NCBI RefSeq assembly: GCF_003386795.1
Contig: NZ_QTUC01000001.1
Coordinates: 1,984,001-2,048,000, forward strand
Length of the DNA: 64,000 nt
Reading direction: 5' to 3'
Source: Thermasporomyces composti
GTDB lineage: Bacteria > Actinomycetota > Actinomycetes > Propionibacteriales > Actinopolymorphaceae
Each line of letters begins with the position of its first letter. Within the stretch, counting starts at the first letter, position 1. Shown here piece after piece: positions 53,943 to 63,151 of this stretch. A program made the translations under genes and the position numbers. The notes beneath the pieces are model-generated. The model made no database searches. It was not told where the DNA came from and saw nothing but the letters and a program-made list of their open reading frames with translations.

Positions 53943-54752
53943 ATGACGCAGGGGTCTGCATCTGGCGACACTGGTCGGCCACGGGTCGTGGTCTCGGTGA
54001 CGATGTCGGTCGACGGACGGATCGCGCTCCGCCGCGGTCAGCTGTGGACCGACGAGGACGCCTCGTTGATCTTTCCACCCCGGCCGCCCAGCAGCCAAGC
54101 GCTCGAGGACGCGCGTACGTCGCTGCTCGACAAGCTGTACCAGCCGCAGGCCTTCCTCGAGGGGAGCGGATCGTTCGTCCGGGACTCGGCCGGCCCGCTG
54201 ACCGGGCTTCCCACAGACATCGATGAGCCGCCCGACGTGCTCTACACCGACTTCCTTCCCAAGGAGGTCGTCGAAAGGCCCGGTCACGAGAAGTGGTTGA
54301 CGGCTGTCGACAGCCGCGGCCGAGTGCGCTGGGAAATGAAGAGCACCGGCGAGTGGGACGTCCTCGTGCTGGTGGCCCGGGCCACACCCGCGGCGCACCT
54401 GGCCTACCTGCGCAGAGAACGCATCCCGTACCTCGTGGTCGGTGACGAGCGCGTGGATCTCGACGCGGCCCTGCGCCGGATGCGGGAACGCCTGGGCGTC
54501 ACCTGTGTCGTGTCGACGGCGGGTGGCGGTCTCAACGGCGCGCTGCTTCGGGCGGGACTCATCGACGAGATCCACCTCCTCGTCACCCCGCAAGTGATCG
54601 GCGGCCTCGGCACACCGACCGTCTTCGACGGTCCCCCGCTCGCCATTGGCGAGACACCCACTCGCCTGCGACTGCTCTCCTGTCACGTGGAGACCGACGG
54701 AATGCTCTGGCTTCGCTACGAGGTCATCCGCGACACAACGACGACCGCCTAG
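53943..54752 (+). CDS. RibD C-terminal/dihydrofolate reductase-like protein
   Basis: 269 aa. VVVSVTMSVDGRIALRRG opens the fold; the nucleotide-binding STAGGGLNGALLRAGLIDEI (about 181-200) and LLVTPQVIGG follow. It is related to the riboflavin-pathway reductase domain but stands alone without a deaminase, and is likely an NADPH-dependent reductase of unknown substrate. A central insert (about 70-120) is longer than usual. GAGGAG lies 12 bases before the ATG. Confidence 0.87.
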   Translation: MTQGSASGDTGRPRVVVSVTMSVDGRIALRRGQLWTDEDASLIFPPRPPSSQALEDARTSLLDKLYQPQAFLEGSGSFVRDSAGPLTGLPTDIDEPPDVLYTDFLPKEVVERPGHEKWLTAVDSRGRVRWEMKSTGEWDVLVLVARATPAAHLAYLRRERIPYLVVGDERVDLDAALRRMRERLGVTCVVSTAGGGLNGALLRAGLIDEIHLLVTPQVIGGLGTPTVFDGPPLAIGETPTRLRLLSCHVETDGMLWLRYEVIRDTTTTA

Positions 54753-54927
54753 ATCGGGCTACGTCACCCACGGCGATACGCCGACGCCGCCCCTCCTCAC
54801 TACCACATCAGCGACTCGCGATGGACCAGTCCGTCGCCGCGCTGTCAGCCAAGGCTTGGACGCTACCTAGGAAGTCTCGCCGCCTATTGCTGGGCGGGCG
54901 GTCCGAGCGCTGCGATGATCGGACGCC

Positions 54928-55572
54928 TCAGCGCGAGACGACGTCGACTTCGGCGTCCGTTCGGCGCACACCGTGCGGCCTGTCCGTCGTTCCCGGCGGT
55001 CGACCAGCCCGGCAAACCCCATCAGCGCCTAGGCGATCTGTCGAATCACCACGAGCCGACCGTCGGGCGGCGATCTGGTCGGCGATCCACCACACAGCCG
55101 CGCGTCGCGACCTGAACCCGTCAGCATGCGCGATAGCGGGCTCGAAGCCGAACGCAGCGGTCCAGATCCGACTGCCACGTGGGCCCTGCCGCCAAGCGAC
55201 CGCCCCCACGAGCTCCGTCTTCTCGCTCGGCGTGGCCCGACCCGTCGTGACCAAGTACGTCTCGGGGCCGCCGTCGTCGGAGAACTGGCGACCCGGGTGC
55301 AGCCACAACCCTGCCACCAGCACCGGCGGGGAGCCGTAACCGATGTGACGCACCGTTGTGCACCACCACGTGACAGGCTCGCTGGCGAACGTCTGCAGGT
55401 AGACCACCCCACAGGACCGGCAGACCACGCGCAGCGTCACTTCGCCCGGCTCACCCTTGGAACCGCGTTCGACGTGCTGGGCGACCTCCCAGCCCGGGCC
55501 AGCCGCACAGCCAGCCGCGTGAGCATACCCGGTGAACTCGAAATAGTGAGCGGTCGTCGACAGCGGGCTCAT
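54928..55572 (-). CDS. Unrecognised 214-aa protein with a CxxC motif
   Basis: Begins MSPLSTTAHYFEFTGYAHAA; has CRSCG (about 51-55), WWCTTVRHIGYG and GLWLHPG. Composition is Trp/Gly-rich with a disordered Arg-rich C-terminus. ATG 55572 with GGGAGG at 4 bases. Its ATG overlaps the stop of an upstream small frame as TGATG. No family recognised; proteins of this look occur near XRE/TPR regulators in actinobacterial accessory regions. Confidence 0.6.
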   Translation of the reverse strand: MSPLSTTAHYFEFTGYAHAAGCAAGPGWEVAQHVERGSKGEPGEVTLRVVCRSCGVVYLQTFASEPVTWWCTTVRHIGYGSPPVLVAGLWLHPGRQFSDDGGPETYLVTTGRATPSEKTELVGAVAWRQGPRGSRIWTAAFGFEPAIAHADGFRSRRAAVWWIADQIAARRSARGDSTDRLGADGVCRAGRPPGTTDRPHGVRRTDAEVDVVSR

Positions 55573-55862
55573 CAAGCCTCCCCACAACCAAGCCACGCCG
55601 GGTCCATCGACCCGTCACGCCGCACGTTTCTCGATACGTTCCTCGAAACGAAAGCGCGCTGACACCGCACCACGTCCAGCGCCGCCGGCGAGGGCGCGAC
55701 GTCCGTGCAGTCCGCCCACGCCGGCACCGACGTGGACCTGGCAGCAGCGCCCGCGCAAACCCAGCAAGCGCCGCCGCCAGGAGCCAAGAAGCTTCTGGAC
55801 CCACCCGGGGTCCCCTGTCGCCGTCCTATCGCCTGGCTACGAACCAGAGAGATCAGACCCAA
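55572..55862 (-). CDS. Possible small protein coupled to the CxxC gene
   Basis: Up to 96 aa from TTG, with AGGGGAG adjoining; a slightly later non-ATG start is possible. Contains GGACWVCAGAAARST (a CxxC) and ends in a TGATG overlap with the next start, with that gene's ribosome site inside its last codons. The overlap supports translation; function unknown. Confidence 0.4.
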   Translation of the reverse strand: MGLISLVRSQAIGRRQGTPGGSRSFLAPGGGACWVCAGAAARSTSVPAWADCTDVAPSPAALDVVRCQRAFVSRNVSRNVRRDGSMDPAWLGCGEA

Positions 55863-56002
55863 CCTCCCCTACGTAGACGACCTCGCCATGGCTGTCGACG
55901 CGCGAAACGACTCCGCCTCGCGCGTCGATGACGTCCGCATCCCTGGCACTTCCGTGGACCGTGCGATGTAGCGATTCTTGGCTGTGAACAGCCCGCACAA
56001 TA

Positions 56003-56050
56003 GGGCACAGAAAGGGGCACACTTGGACTCTTGGGGCATGGAGGTGATCG
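56003..56050 (+). promoter_or_regulatory. Leader of the XRE/TPR gene with direct repeats and strong SD
   Basis: GGGCACA repeats at 56003-56009 and 56015-56021. GGAGGTGAT (56040-56048) is an almost complete anti-SD complement just before ATG 56051. Confidence 0.5.
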
Positions 56051-57451
56051 ATGGCCAACGACCGTCTCGCAGCGCTCATGAGGGAAGCCGGCTTTTCTGC
56101 TCCCGATGGCTCCGTGGGACGCAAGGTCTTCGCGCGCGCCGTACAGGAGGTGGCGGCGAGTCATGGTGTCGTGCGAAAGTTCAACCACACGTATGTCTCC
56201 CGTTGGCTGCGGGGCGTACTTCCCCGCGATGTCGAGACGCGCGGATTCATCGCCGAGGCGCTGGCCAAGAGGCTTGGACGACCCGTCGCCCTCCATGAAA
56301 TTGGTTTGGACTCGCCAGACGTGGTGCCGCCTGACCTTGGAACTCGGTATCCCGCGAAACACACGGAGAGTACTCAGGTCCTAGCCAGACTTCTGCAGGC
56401 CGATCTCGATCAATTGCCAATCTTCCTGCGTGCGGTGCCAGACGTCGCCGCTTGGAACGAGGCTGCGCTGACGTGGCTGGTGTCTTCCGGTCCGCCCGAA
56501 CGGCCAACCGGCAATACGGGACATCGGGTGGGCACAGCGGACGTGGCACGCGTCCGGGCGATGGTGCGCTCGTTTGATCAACTAGACGGTCAGTTCGGGG
56601 GAGGTCACGCTCGCCGGGCGCTGGTCGAGTATCTCCGACACGACCTCACGAGACTACTTTCTGGGACATATAGCGAGGAAGTAGGCCGACAGCTGTTCGA
56701 AGCAGCCGCGCAAGCCCTCCAACTGGTCGCGTGGATGTCCTACGACGCGGGATTGCACGATCTTGCGGGACGGTATTTCGTCCAAGCACTACGACTGGCG
56801 GAGTCATCTGGAAATCGACTACTCGCAGCTAGCGTTCTCGATGCGATGAGCCATCAGGCAACGTTTCTCGGGCGATTAAGCGAAGCGGTTAATCTCGCTC
56901 GATCTGCTCGACTAGGGACATCGCGAAACTCTAGCCCCATTCTTACAGCACACTTCTACATGATGGAGGCCAGAGCACTCGCGCGACTTGGCGACACTAG
57001 CGGCTGCGACAAAGCACTAGCAGCAGCGATCGGCGAATTCGACCGACGAATCCCCGGAGACGGACCTCCTTGGATCCAATATTTCGACGATGCAGAGATG
57101 GCCGCCGAGATGGGCCACTGCAATCGTGACCTCGGTAGAGCGGAAATCGCCGCCGAGTACGCCTCGCAGTCTGTCAGGGCAAGCGACGGTGGCTACGCTA
57201 GAAGCGACTTCTTCGCGGCGATGGTCCTCGCAGATTCATACCTCGATCAAGGCGAGGAAGAGCAGGCCTGCCGAATCGCGTTGGATGCCTTGGAGATCGG
57301 CGAACAGCTCAGCTCCGCGCGTTGCCGCACCTACGTACAGGAGTTCCGCGATCGCCTCGCGAAAGTAGGATTTGCCAATCGCACTGTCCGGGAATTTGTC
57401 GAGCAGGCTCGATCCTACAAGCTATGGACGACACAAGCGACCACGCGATAG
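56051..57451 (+). CDS. XRE-type regulator with TPR domain
   Basis: 466 aa. A divergent N-terminal helix-turn-helix (about 20-85, NHTYVSRWLRGVLPRDVETR) is followed by about six TPR-like helical pairs (200-450, for example AGRYFVQALRLAESSGNRLL and EIAAEYASQSVRASDGG). Such proteins in streptomycetes act as pleiotropic or conjugation-linked regulators, possibly peptide-responsive. Base composition of the second half is more AT-rich than its neighbours. Stop is immediately next to the stop of the convergent phosphotransferase. Confidence 0.8.
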   Translation: MANDRLAALMREAGFSAPDGSVGRKVFARAVQEVAASHGVVRKFNHTYVSRWLRGVLPRDVETRGFIAEALAKRLGRPVALHEIGLDSPDVVPPDLGTRYPAKHTESTQVLARLLQADLDQLPIFLRAVPDVAAWNEAALTWLVSSGPPERPTGNTGHRVGTADVARVRAMVRSFDQLDGQFGGGHARRALVEYLRHDLTRLLSGTYSEEVGRQLFEAAAQALQLVAWMSYDAGLHDLAGRYFVQALRLAESSGNRLLAASVLDAMSHQATFLGRLSEAVNLARSARLGTSRNSSPILTAHFYMMEARALARLGDTSGCDKALAAAIGEFDRRIPGDGPPWIQYFDDAEMAAEMGHCNRDLGRAEIAAEYASQSVRASDGGYARSDFFAAMVLADSYLDQGEEEQACRIALDALEIGEQLSSARCRTYVQEFRDRLAKVGFANRTVREFVEQARSYKLWTTQATTR

Positions 57452-58393
57452 CTACAGAGGGCTCCAATTCTTGCGACTTGTGCCGCTCTGGAGTGATACA
57501 AGTCGCTTCTTAAGCTCCTGCTTGCTGCGGGCATTCCTTGCGGCATTGCGACTCAGCCAGGCAACCATACGCAGCTCGTGAATGTCGGCCAGGGTCTTAT
57601 AGCCGGGCCACGTCATGATGTCGAAGCCATACACCTGGCAGAACTCGGCGTACTCCTCCCGAGTGTGCCAGCCGAAGCGTTCATAGTAAAGCGCGGTTTG
57701 CACGAGATCCCATTCGCGGGGACCGCGGCAGAAGTTGTCCAGGTCGATGAGAACTGGATTGCCTGACCTGTCGAGGATGACGTTTCCGACATTGGCATCA
57801 CCATGGATTGGTCCACGGGAAAGAGTGAACTCCAAGGATGCGAACCGAGACTGAGTCTCAGAGATCCTCGCCTCAAGGAAAGCACACTCCTCCTCGGTGA
57901 GTACGGCGTCAACGTCGTGCATCCGGCGTATGACTCGGTCAAACACCGCAATGTCAGGAAGCTGGAGCGATGGCGGCGCCTCCAGCTCGTGCAGGCGCCG
58001 GATGAGATCAGCTACGTGTGGGAGAGGAGCGTAGTCTTCCGCATCGGAGATTGACTCCCAGAACGTGACGACACGTCCTTCGGCGTAGACGGGCTGCTCG
58101 ACCTCCAAGGCTCGAGTGGCCGGGTAGTCAACAGCCCGCAGCCAGCGTGCCACCTCCACTTGCCGGCTCGCGCTCTCGGCCACATCCGATCCTTGCGCGA
58201 TACGGACGATCACCGGGCTTCGCAGGCGGAAGACGGCGTTGGATCCGATGCGGATCAACTCGGCATCGCTCGGATCGAGGTTCACCTGTCGACACGCGGT
58301 CGTGAGCACCCGGCGAGCGACCCCAGGTGTCATCGCGCCCTGGTCCCCAACGGTGCCGTCCGGACTTGGTGTGGTACCACCTGGCTGCGCCAT
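57452..58393 (-). CDS. APH-fold phosphotransferase
   Basis: 313 aa from ATG 58393, or 293 aa from ATG 58333 (MTPGVARRVL), which matches the start of the domain better. HGDANVGNVIL (197-207) and VLIDLDNF (Asp 217) are the catalytic and metal motifs. Zero bases separate its stop from that of the XRE/TPR gene, so the two transcripts converge and must overlap. Acceptor unknown; possibly a choline- or antibiotic-type kinase. Confidence 0.85.
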   Translation of the reverse strand: MAQPGGTTPSPDGTVGDQGAMTPGVARRVLTTACRQVNLDPSDAELIRIGSNAVFRLRSPVIVRIAQGSDVAESASRQVEVARWLRAVDYPATRALEVEQPVYAEGRVVTFWESISDAEDYAPLPHVADLIRRLHELEAPPSLQLPDIAVFDRVIRRMHDVDAVLTEEECAFLEARISETQSRFASLEFTLSRGPIHGDANVGNVILDRSGNPVLIDLDNFCRGPREWDLVQTALYYERFGWHTREEYAEFCQVYGFDIMTWPGYKTLADIHELRMVAWLSRNAARNARSKQELKKRLVSLQSGTSRKNWSPL

Positions 58394-58488
58394 GACATGG
58401 ACCGTACTGCGCTCAGCAGGCGCAGAGAGTAGACGGCAGATCCGGACGGTTGGGACGCGGTTCCGGGGTCGTTCAGCCATGTTGCGCG

Positions 58489-59001
58489 CTAGTCGCTCGG
58501 CTCCCCTTCGCCGTCCAGGCGGGAGAGGGCGTCACGGAGGAGCTTGGCTCGCTCGGTCCGGCCGATCGCCTCGTACGCCTCCGCTTCGTACGCCAAGGAC
58601 AGCACCGGGACGGTGCGGCCGTCGACGGTGACAAGGCGGCAGTGGTCGCGTGGATTGGTCGGCGGTCCCCATGGATCGCTTGGCTGAGCGCGTTTGCGGA
58701 CGGCGCCCATGACCTCGACCTGGAGCCCGTCGATCTCGAACGCGCCGAAGAGGGAGGACATCAGCGGCGAGGTCCGCCGGTGCACCTCAACGCGGACGAA
58801 CTCCCGCAGGGCGTCGTTGGCGAGCCACGCACCGTCGTCGTCCGTTTGCACGTCGATGTCGTGGACGTCGACCCGCGCACCCTGCAGGTAGTGGCCAAGG
58901 CTTCCGGTGAGGGCCCAGTTCACCTGTGGGAACGGGAGCCGGTCGCAGAGTAACCGCAGGACACGCCGGTAGGCCTCGGGTAGCTCGTCCATGCGGTCCA
59001 T
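58489..59001 (-). CDS. Nucleotidyltransferase-fold protein
   Basis: 170 aa. Polymerase beta-type motif GSLGHYLQGARVDVHDIDV (about 34-52), with the two Asp of HDID and a third carboxylate in LQVEVMG. It resembles short antibiotic or MNT-type nucleotidyltransferases that adenylate small molecules or proteins. ATG 59001 or 58992. Divergent from, and only 71 bp away from, the APH(6)-like gene. Confidence 0.8.
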   Translation of the reverse strand: MDRMDELPEAYRRVLRLLCDRLPFPQVNWALTGSLGHYLQGARVDVHDIDVQTDDDGAWLANDALREFVRVEVHRRTSPLMSSLFGAFEIDGLQVEVMGAVRKRAQPSDPWGPPTNPRDHCRLVTVDGRTVPVLSLAYEAEAYEAIGRTERAKLLRDALSRLDGEGEPSD

Positions 59002-59072
59002 CGTGACACGCAGGGCACTGTGGCCAGGGCGAGCCGGACCGATCGCTGAAGGGGTCGGTCTAGGCTGCCGGG

Positions 59073-59977
59073 ATGATCGACGTACCCGAGCCGTTCGCAC
59101 GCGAGATCACGGAGCGCGAAGGCGCGGACGGTGCGCGATGGATCGCGTCCCTTCCCGACCTCGTCGACGAGCTCTGTGCGCGTTGGAGCTGCACCCCGTC
59201 CGGATGGGTCATGCACGGCAGGGTCGGGATCGTCGTTCCGGTACGACGCGGTGACGGATCGTCCGCGGTGCTCAAGGTCTCCTTCCCCCACCCCGGGAAC
59301 GACCACGAGCCGGTCGCCCTCGCCACCTGGTCCGGCCGCGGGGCCGTGCTGCTGTACGAGCGTGACGATGCTCGGTACGCCATGCTGCTGGAGCGGGTCG
59401 ACCACAGCACCCTGCTCAGCCTCGACGACACGGACGAGGCCGCCGCCATCTGCGGACGGCTGACCCGTCGCCTCGCGGTCCCAGCACCACCGAACGTTCC
59501 ACGGCTCAGCGAACGGGCGAAGGCGCAGGAGCGCGCACTCCTCGACGCGTACGAGCTGCTGACCGACCACGTGCCTCGTCGAGTCGTCGACACCGCGATC
59601 GACACCATCCGCGAGCTCGCCATGGAGCAGCCGGACACCCTCGTCCACGGCGACCTCCACGACAAGAACGTCGTCCGGGGGACCCGCGAACCATGGCTGG
59701 CCATCGACCCCAAGGGCTTCGCAGGAGACCCGGCGGTCAGCGCGATGAGCGTGGTGATCGGCGGGTTCCAGCGTCAGATACCCACGGACGAGCTCTGCGC
59801 CGAGCTCCCCGGCGATTGGCGATCTTCGCCGACGCCGCCGAACTCGACCGGGAACGCGTCATCCGCTGGACGCAGGCTCACGCCCTCCTGTACGCCTGCC
59901 ATAAGCGCACGACGCCGGGGAAGGAACGCGACGGGACCGTCCACCTCGCCGAACGAGTCGCGACCGCTCTCGCGTGA
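59073..59977 (+). pseudogene. APH(6)-like phosphotransferase, frameshifted near the 3' end
   Basis: The first 247 codons are a good APH(6)-type kinase: VLKVS Lys 68, HGDLHDKN (192-199), LAIDP Asp 212. At about 59,812 the coding signal moves to the minus-one frame, where LAIFADAAELDRERVIRWTQ continues to a proper end at 59977; one base seems lost. Unshifted reading runs on to 60086 with a nonsense tail. Catalytic residues lie before the break, so a shortened protein might fold. The ATG follows almost directly on a promoter-like region. Clearly related to the gene at the left edge of the window. Confidence 0.75.
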
Positions 59978-60082
59978 ACGCGAGGGCTGCCGTGCCGCTG
60001 TAGCGCTGACACCGCCGCCACCTGTGGACGTCTCGTGGATGAATACACTCCGGTGCCGAGTCGAGCGGGAGTGCGTCTCCTC

Positions 60083-60487
60083 ATGACACCGGCCGTCGAC
60101 CGGCTCGAGTGGATTCTCGCCGGACTCGATGGAACCCAGGACTGGGGTTCCGACGCGGCGTCCGTGCCGGCGCCCGCGTTCACGGCGATCGTGCCGCCGG
60201 ATGTCAATGTCGCCCGGACACGGGCCCGCTCCAAGATCTACGCCCCGGTCTTCCGTCGTCGGCCTCGACGTCTCTGAGCACACCGCGAAGGCCCGCTTGC
60301 GCCGTCCCGATGGCGACATCGACGCCCTCCACTGTGAGGTCAAGCCAGAGCCGCCGCACCGCATCACGATGACCTGGATCTCCGGCGTGGTGCCGACGGA
60401 CCTGGCTCCGCGGTTGCCGATAGACTTCGCCGACTACGACCTGCCGTCATCTTGTCCAGCTGCCCGAGCCTACGCGACCTTCTCCTA
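60083..60487 (+). pseudogene. Broken serine-hydrolase-like gene at island edge
   Basis: MTPAVDRLEWILAGLDGTQD... reads in one frame to about 60,250, then one extra T in GTCTTCCG shifts it; the continuation VVGLDVSEHTAKARLR and HCEVKPEPPHRITMTWISG is in the next frame. The sequence resembles the N-terminal Cpe/LpqF-like domain of actinobacterial serine or alpha/beta hydrolases, but the catalytic domain is absent. Similarity stops at about 60,445 where AT-richer DNA begins. Family call from memory, moderate. Confidence 0.6.
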
Positions 60488-60531
60488 AACGAACTCACGA
60501 GTAAGATCCCATCTATCACTGACCGATCCGA

Positions 60532-63114
60532 TCAGTCATACGGTCTAATTCGGTTCAGGGTGAGACGGTTGATGACCTGGCTGGGCAGGCAACCGTTCTC
60601 CGTCATCACGGCAAGAACATGCCTTCTCCGCGCGTCCTCAGAAGCAATTCCGTTGACGCTCGAAAGCAGGTTGTCCCATACGGCCGAAACGTCCGCAGCG
60701 ATCTGCCTAACAACCTCGGTCGATGTCATGTAAACGTTCTCGTTCGCCACTGATGCATCCTTGGGATCGACCGCTAGGCGATCCGAAATGATAACCGCAC
60801 AACTTCCCGGAGGGGGATAGTCCAAACCTCGATCCGCCGCTAAAAGACCGAGCTGGGAATTCGCTTGCCTGATGCTACTAAGCGGCAAAAGCTTGCCGGG
60901 ATCCTGCTCAGACTTCGCTTCAAAAGTAATCCACATTGCAGTGCCCCATTCCCATGCCGAGTCACACCGACCGGGGCCGGGCGGCTTGGATGCATCTGCA
61001 CCGAGGTACAACCCGAGCGTCGTCAGCGCCCTTTCGTAGACGCTCGCATCTTTCTGGTTCAGTTCCTCACACATCCGATTCAACTCATCGGCGATGCGGT
61101 TCGGGCGCATTTTTCCACCTAGTCGCGCCGTCATGGCTTTGATGGCGATTAAGTCCTCCGGCGCGGGTGACATCGCCTCCGCACCTGGAAGCTCCCGCAT
61201 CTCCTTGAGCCACGTGCCGCGGTTCGCAGCAGCAGCTGCAGCTTCTCGCACTAGTGCGCGCGCCCGTGCCCGCTGCGCCTCATTCTGCGCCCCAAGGTGA
61301 AGCCATACGGCGGCAATGTAAAGCAGTAGGCCTCGGTAACCCCGTGTTGCTTCACCGCCAGCGCCGACTTCGCGTGCCGCATCCTGCATCTTCCCGCTTG
61401 CACCGCGCCAGTCACCGCTAAAAGCGAGCTGCCATGCCTCGACCTCCAACGACGCCGACTTCCCGAGTGCATCGGAGCCATTAGGTTCAACTTTCACCGC
61501 ATCCTGCCGAAATTCGGCGACGGTGGGTTCGCCCTGCTCGCGCCATTCAATACCATGGTCGAGAAAAATCTTGACCTTGTCAATGATCTTGTCAGGATCG
61601 ACACCTCGGCTGTTCTCCCAGCCGAACTCGACTTCAGCCTGCAGCTCAGGATCCAACGCCTTTCGGTTCTCAGGTAGCGAAAAGTATCTGGTAATGTCTG
61701 ATCCCAGTACAACAACTACCGCGTAGTCGTTCGGCCCGCGAGTGCACCGCCCAGCACCCTGCACAATGCGAGTGCGTACCCGCTCGGCAAGCGCGACACT
61801 GGCCCCGGCTCGCTCACTGAGAAACCTCTCTTGTAAGCCAACGGTATCTGGCCTTCCCTCCAGTACCACAATGCGGCAGGCCTCATCTGGCAAGTCGAGC
61901 CCGTCGTAGCGGTTCGCGAGACCTAGAACGCCCTTCGGCGCATCGATGAAGGTCTCCAGACCTTCTCTGATGTCGTCGCGACCCATGACCGGAACCTGTT
62001 CGTCCGCGAGCCGTCTAGCGGCTGCTTCTGCCTTTCCAACTGTCTCTTGACAAAGAAGCAAAGCTTTATCTGTAAGGCTAACAATACGCTTGGTGAGCGT
62101 CACACCGTCACCGCCTGCGGCCAGGTCAGGAAAGACAAACAGCCGGCGACCGGAGCGAGGCAGTGTTTTCGTTGGCCGCGGCATACGTACAATCTCGGCC
62201 CGCCCAAACGCGCGTTCCAGCTCACCGCCTGATCCAAGCGTCGCAGAAACGTAAATACGCTGCTTAGCCCGCGAAAAAACCCTGTTCTCAAACGTGGGTG
62301 GAATCATGGGGCGGATCTGGATACCACCGTACGATAAGTAAACACAGCACGAATGTAGTCCTTCACGAATCATGCCAAATCGAAACTTGTAAGGCTCAGG
62401 GAGCTGAGCGAGAGTGGCGTCTAGTTTGGCGAGCGCATCCTTATCTACAGCAGGCAGAATTAGACGCACCTGGTGGTGTGCACCCAGATCATCTTTTCCG
62501 CTGAGACGTTGCAGCAGTAAGTCGGGCAAAAAGGGCTTCAATGCATCTAGAACTAAAAAATAGAAGTCGCGCGCATCATGGCGGCGGATTGTCACACCGT
62601 ACTCCTCGCCCACGAACTGCTCGCCAGCATGGGCGTCATCAAAAATGATCAAACGCGGTTCTGGCAGTTTAGGGTTGCTGTTGAAGATCGCACTGTACGT
62701 GACAATTCCGATAGCCTCAGCACCCTCAACAGCGCTTTGTTCCCTGACCTCCCAATTGGACGCCGGTCCGATGAGCAGGTGACTAGGCACGCCCTCACGT
62801 CGAGCGGTCACAAATACCTGTCGGGCGAGCTGCTTGGTCAGCGCAGCATAAATGACGGGTCCCTCGTTTTTGCGACGAACCCACTCACCAATCAGGAGAC
62901 TTGGAATGGTCTTTCCGGATCCAGTCGGCAGCTCCAATGCAAGATCAGGTATTTCTTGATATTTTTCCGCGTAGGCTCGAATGACATCGCCCTGGTGCAC
63001 CCAAAGTCCATCCACTGCCTCTGTAGTTCGAGGTAGTGTGCCGCTGAGATACATTTCCTCGGGCGAATCGAACCGCTGCTGCGACTTCTTTGACTTGCCG
63101 ACGAACACCATCAT
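60532..63114 (-). CDS. SF2 helicase with C-terminal PD-(D/E)XK-like domain
   Basis: 860 aa. Walker A LPTGSGKT (62-69), DEAH-type box DDAH (159-162), motif III YVSATLG (288-294), and motif VI VQGAGRCTRG (451-460), preceded by GLANRYDGLDLPD (398-410). The order fits a DEAD/DEAH helicase of the XPD/DinG-like side of SF2. After a helical linker (550-700), CDSAWEWG...TFEAKSE places Asp 718, Glu 732 and Lys 734 with Gln 750, a PD-(D/E)XK nuclease pattern. Composition is distinctly more AT-rich than the chromosome around it. It lies 37 bp after the DUF499-like gene, in the same operon. Probable DNA-targeting defence protein. Confidence 0.82.
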   Translation of the reverse strand: MMVFVGKSKKSQQRFDSPEEMYLSGTLPRTTEAVDGLWVHQGDVIRAYAEKYQEIPDLALELPTGSGKTIPSLLIGEWVRRKNEGPVIYAALTKQLARQVFVTARREGVPSHLLIGPASNWEVREQSAVEGAEAIGIVTYSAIFNSNPKLPEPRLIIFDDAHAGEQFVGEEYGVTIRRHDARDFYFLVLDALKPFLPDLLLQRLSGKDDLGAHHQVRLILPAVDKDALAKLDATLAQLPEPYKFRFGMIREGLHSCCVYLSYGGIQIRPMIPPTFENRVFSRAKQRIYVSATLGSGGELERAFGRAEIVRMPRPTKTLPRSGRRLFVFPDLAAGGDGVTLTKRIVSLTDKALLLCQETVGKAEAAARRLADEQVPVMGRDDIREGLETFIDAPKGVLGLANRYDGLDLPDEACRIVVLEGRPDTVGLQERFLSERAGASVALAERVRTRIVQGAGRCTRGPNDYAVVVVLGSDITRYFSLPENRKALDPELQAEVEFGWENSRGVDPDKIIDKVKIFLDHGIEWREQGEPTVAEFRQDAVKVEPNGSDALGKSASLEVEAWQLAFSGDWRGASGKMQDAAREVGAGGEATRGYRGLLLYIAAVWLHLGAQNEAQRARARALVREAAAAAANRGTWLKEMRELPGAEAMSPAPEDLIAIKAMTARLGGKMRPNRIADELNRMCEELNQKDASVYERALTTLGLYLGADASKPPGPGRCDSAWEWGTAMWITFEAKSEQDPGKLLPLSSIRQANSQLGLLAADRGLDYPPPGSCAVIISDRLAVDPKDASVANENVYMTSTEVVRQIAADVSAVWDNLLSSVNGIASEDARRRHVLAVMTENGCLPSQVINRLTLNRIRPYD

Positions 63115-63151
63115 GACTCGCTCTGCACCTCGTTAAGCACCTCTTGCGTGC

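Noticed and set aside
60518-60536. ACTGA/TCAGT hairpin at the helicase stop
   Set aside because: Only 5-bp arms overlapping the stop codon; too weak to call a terminator.
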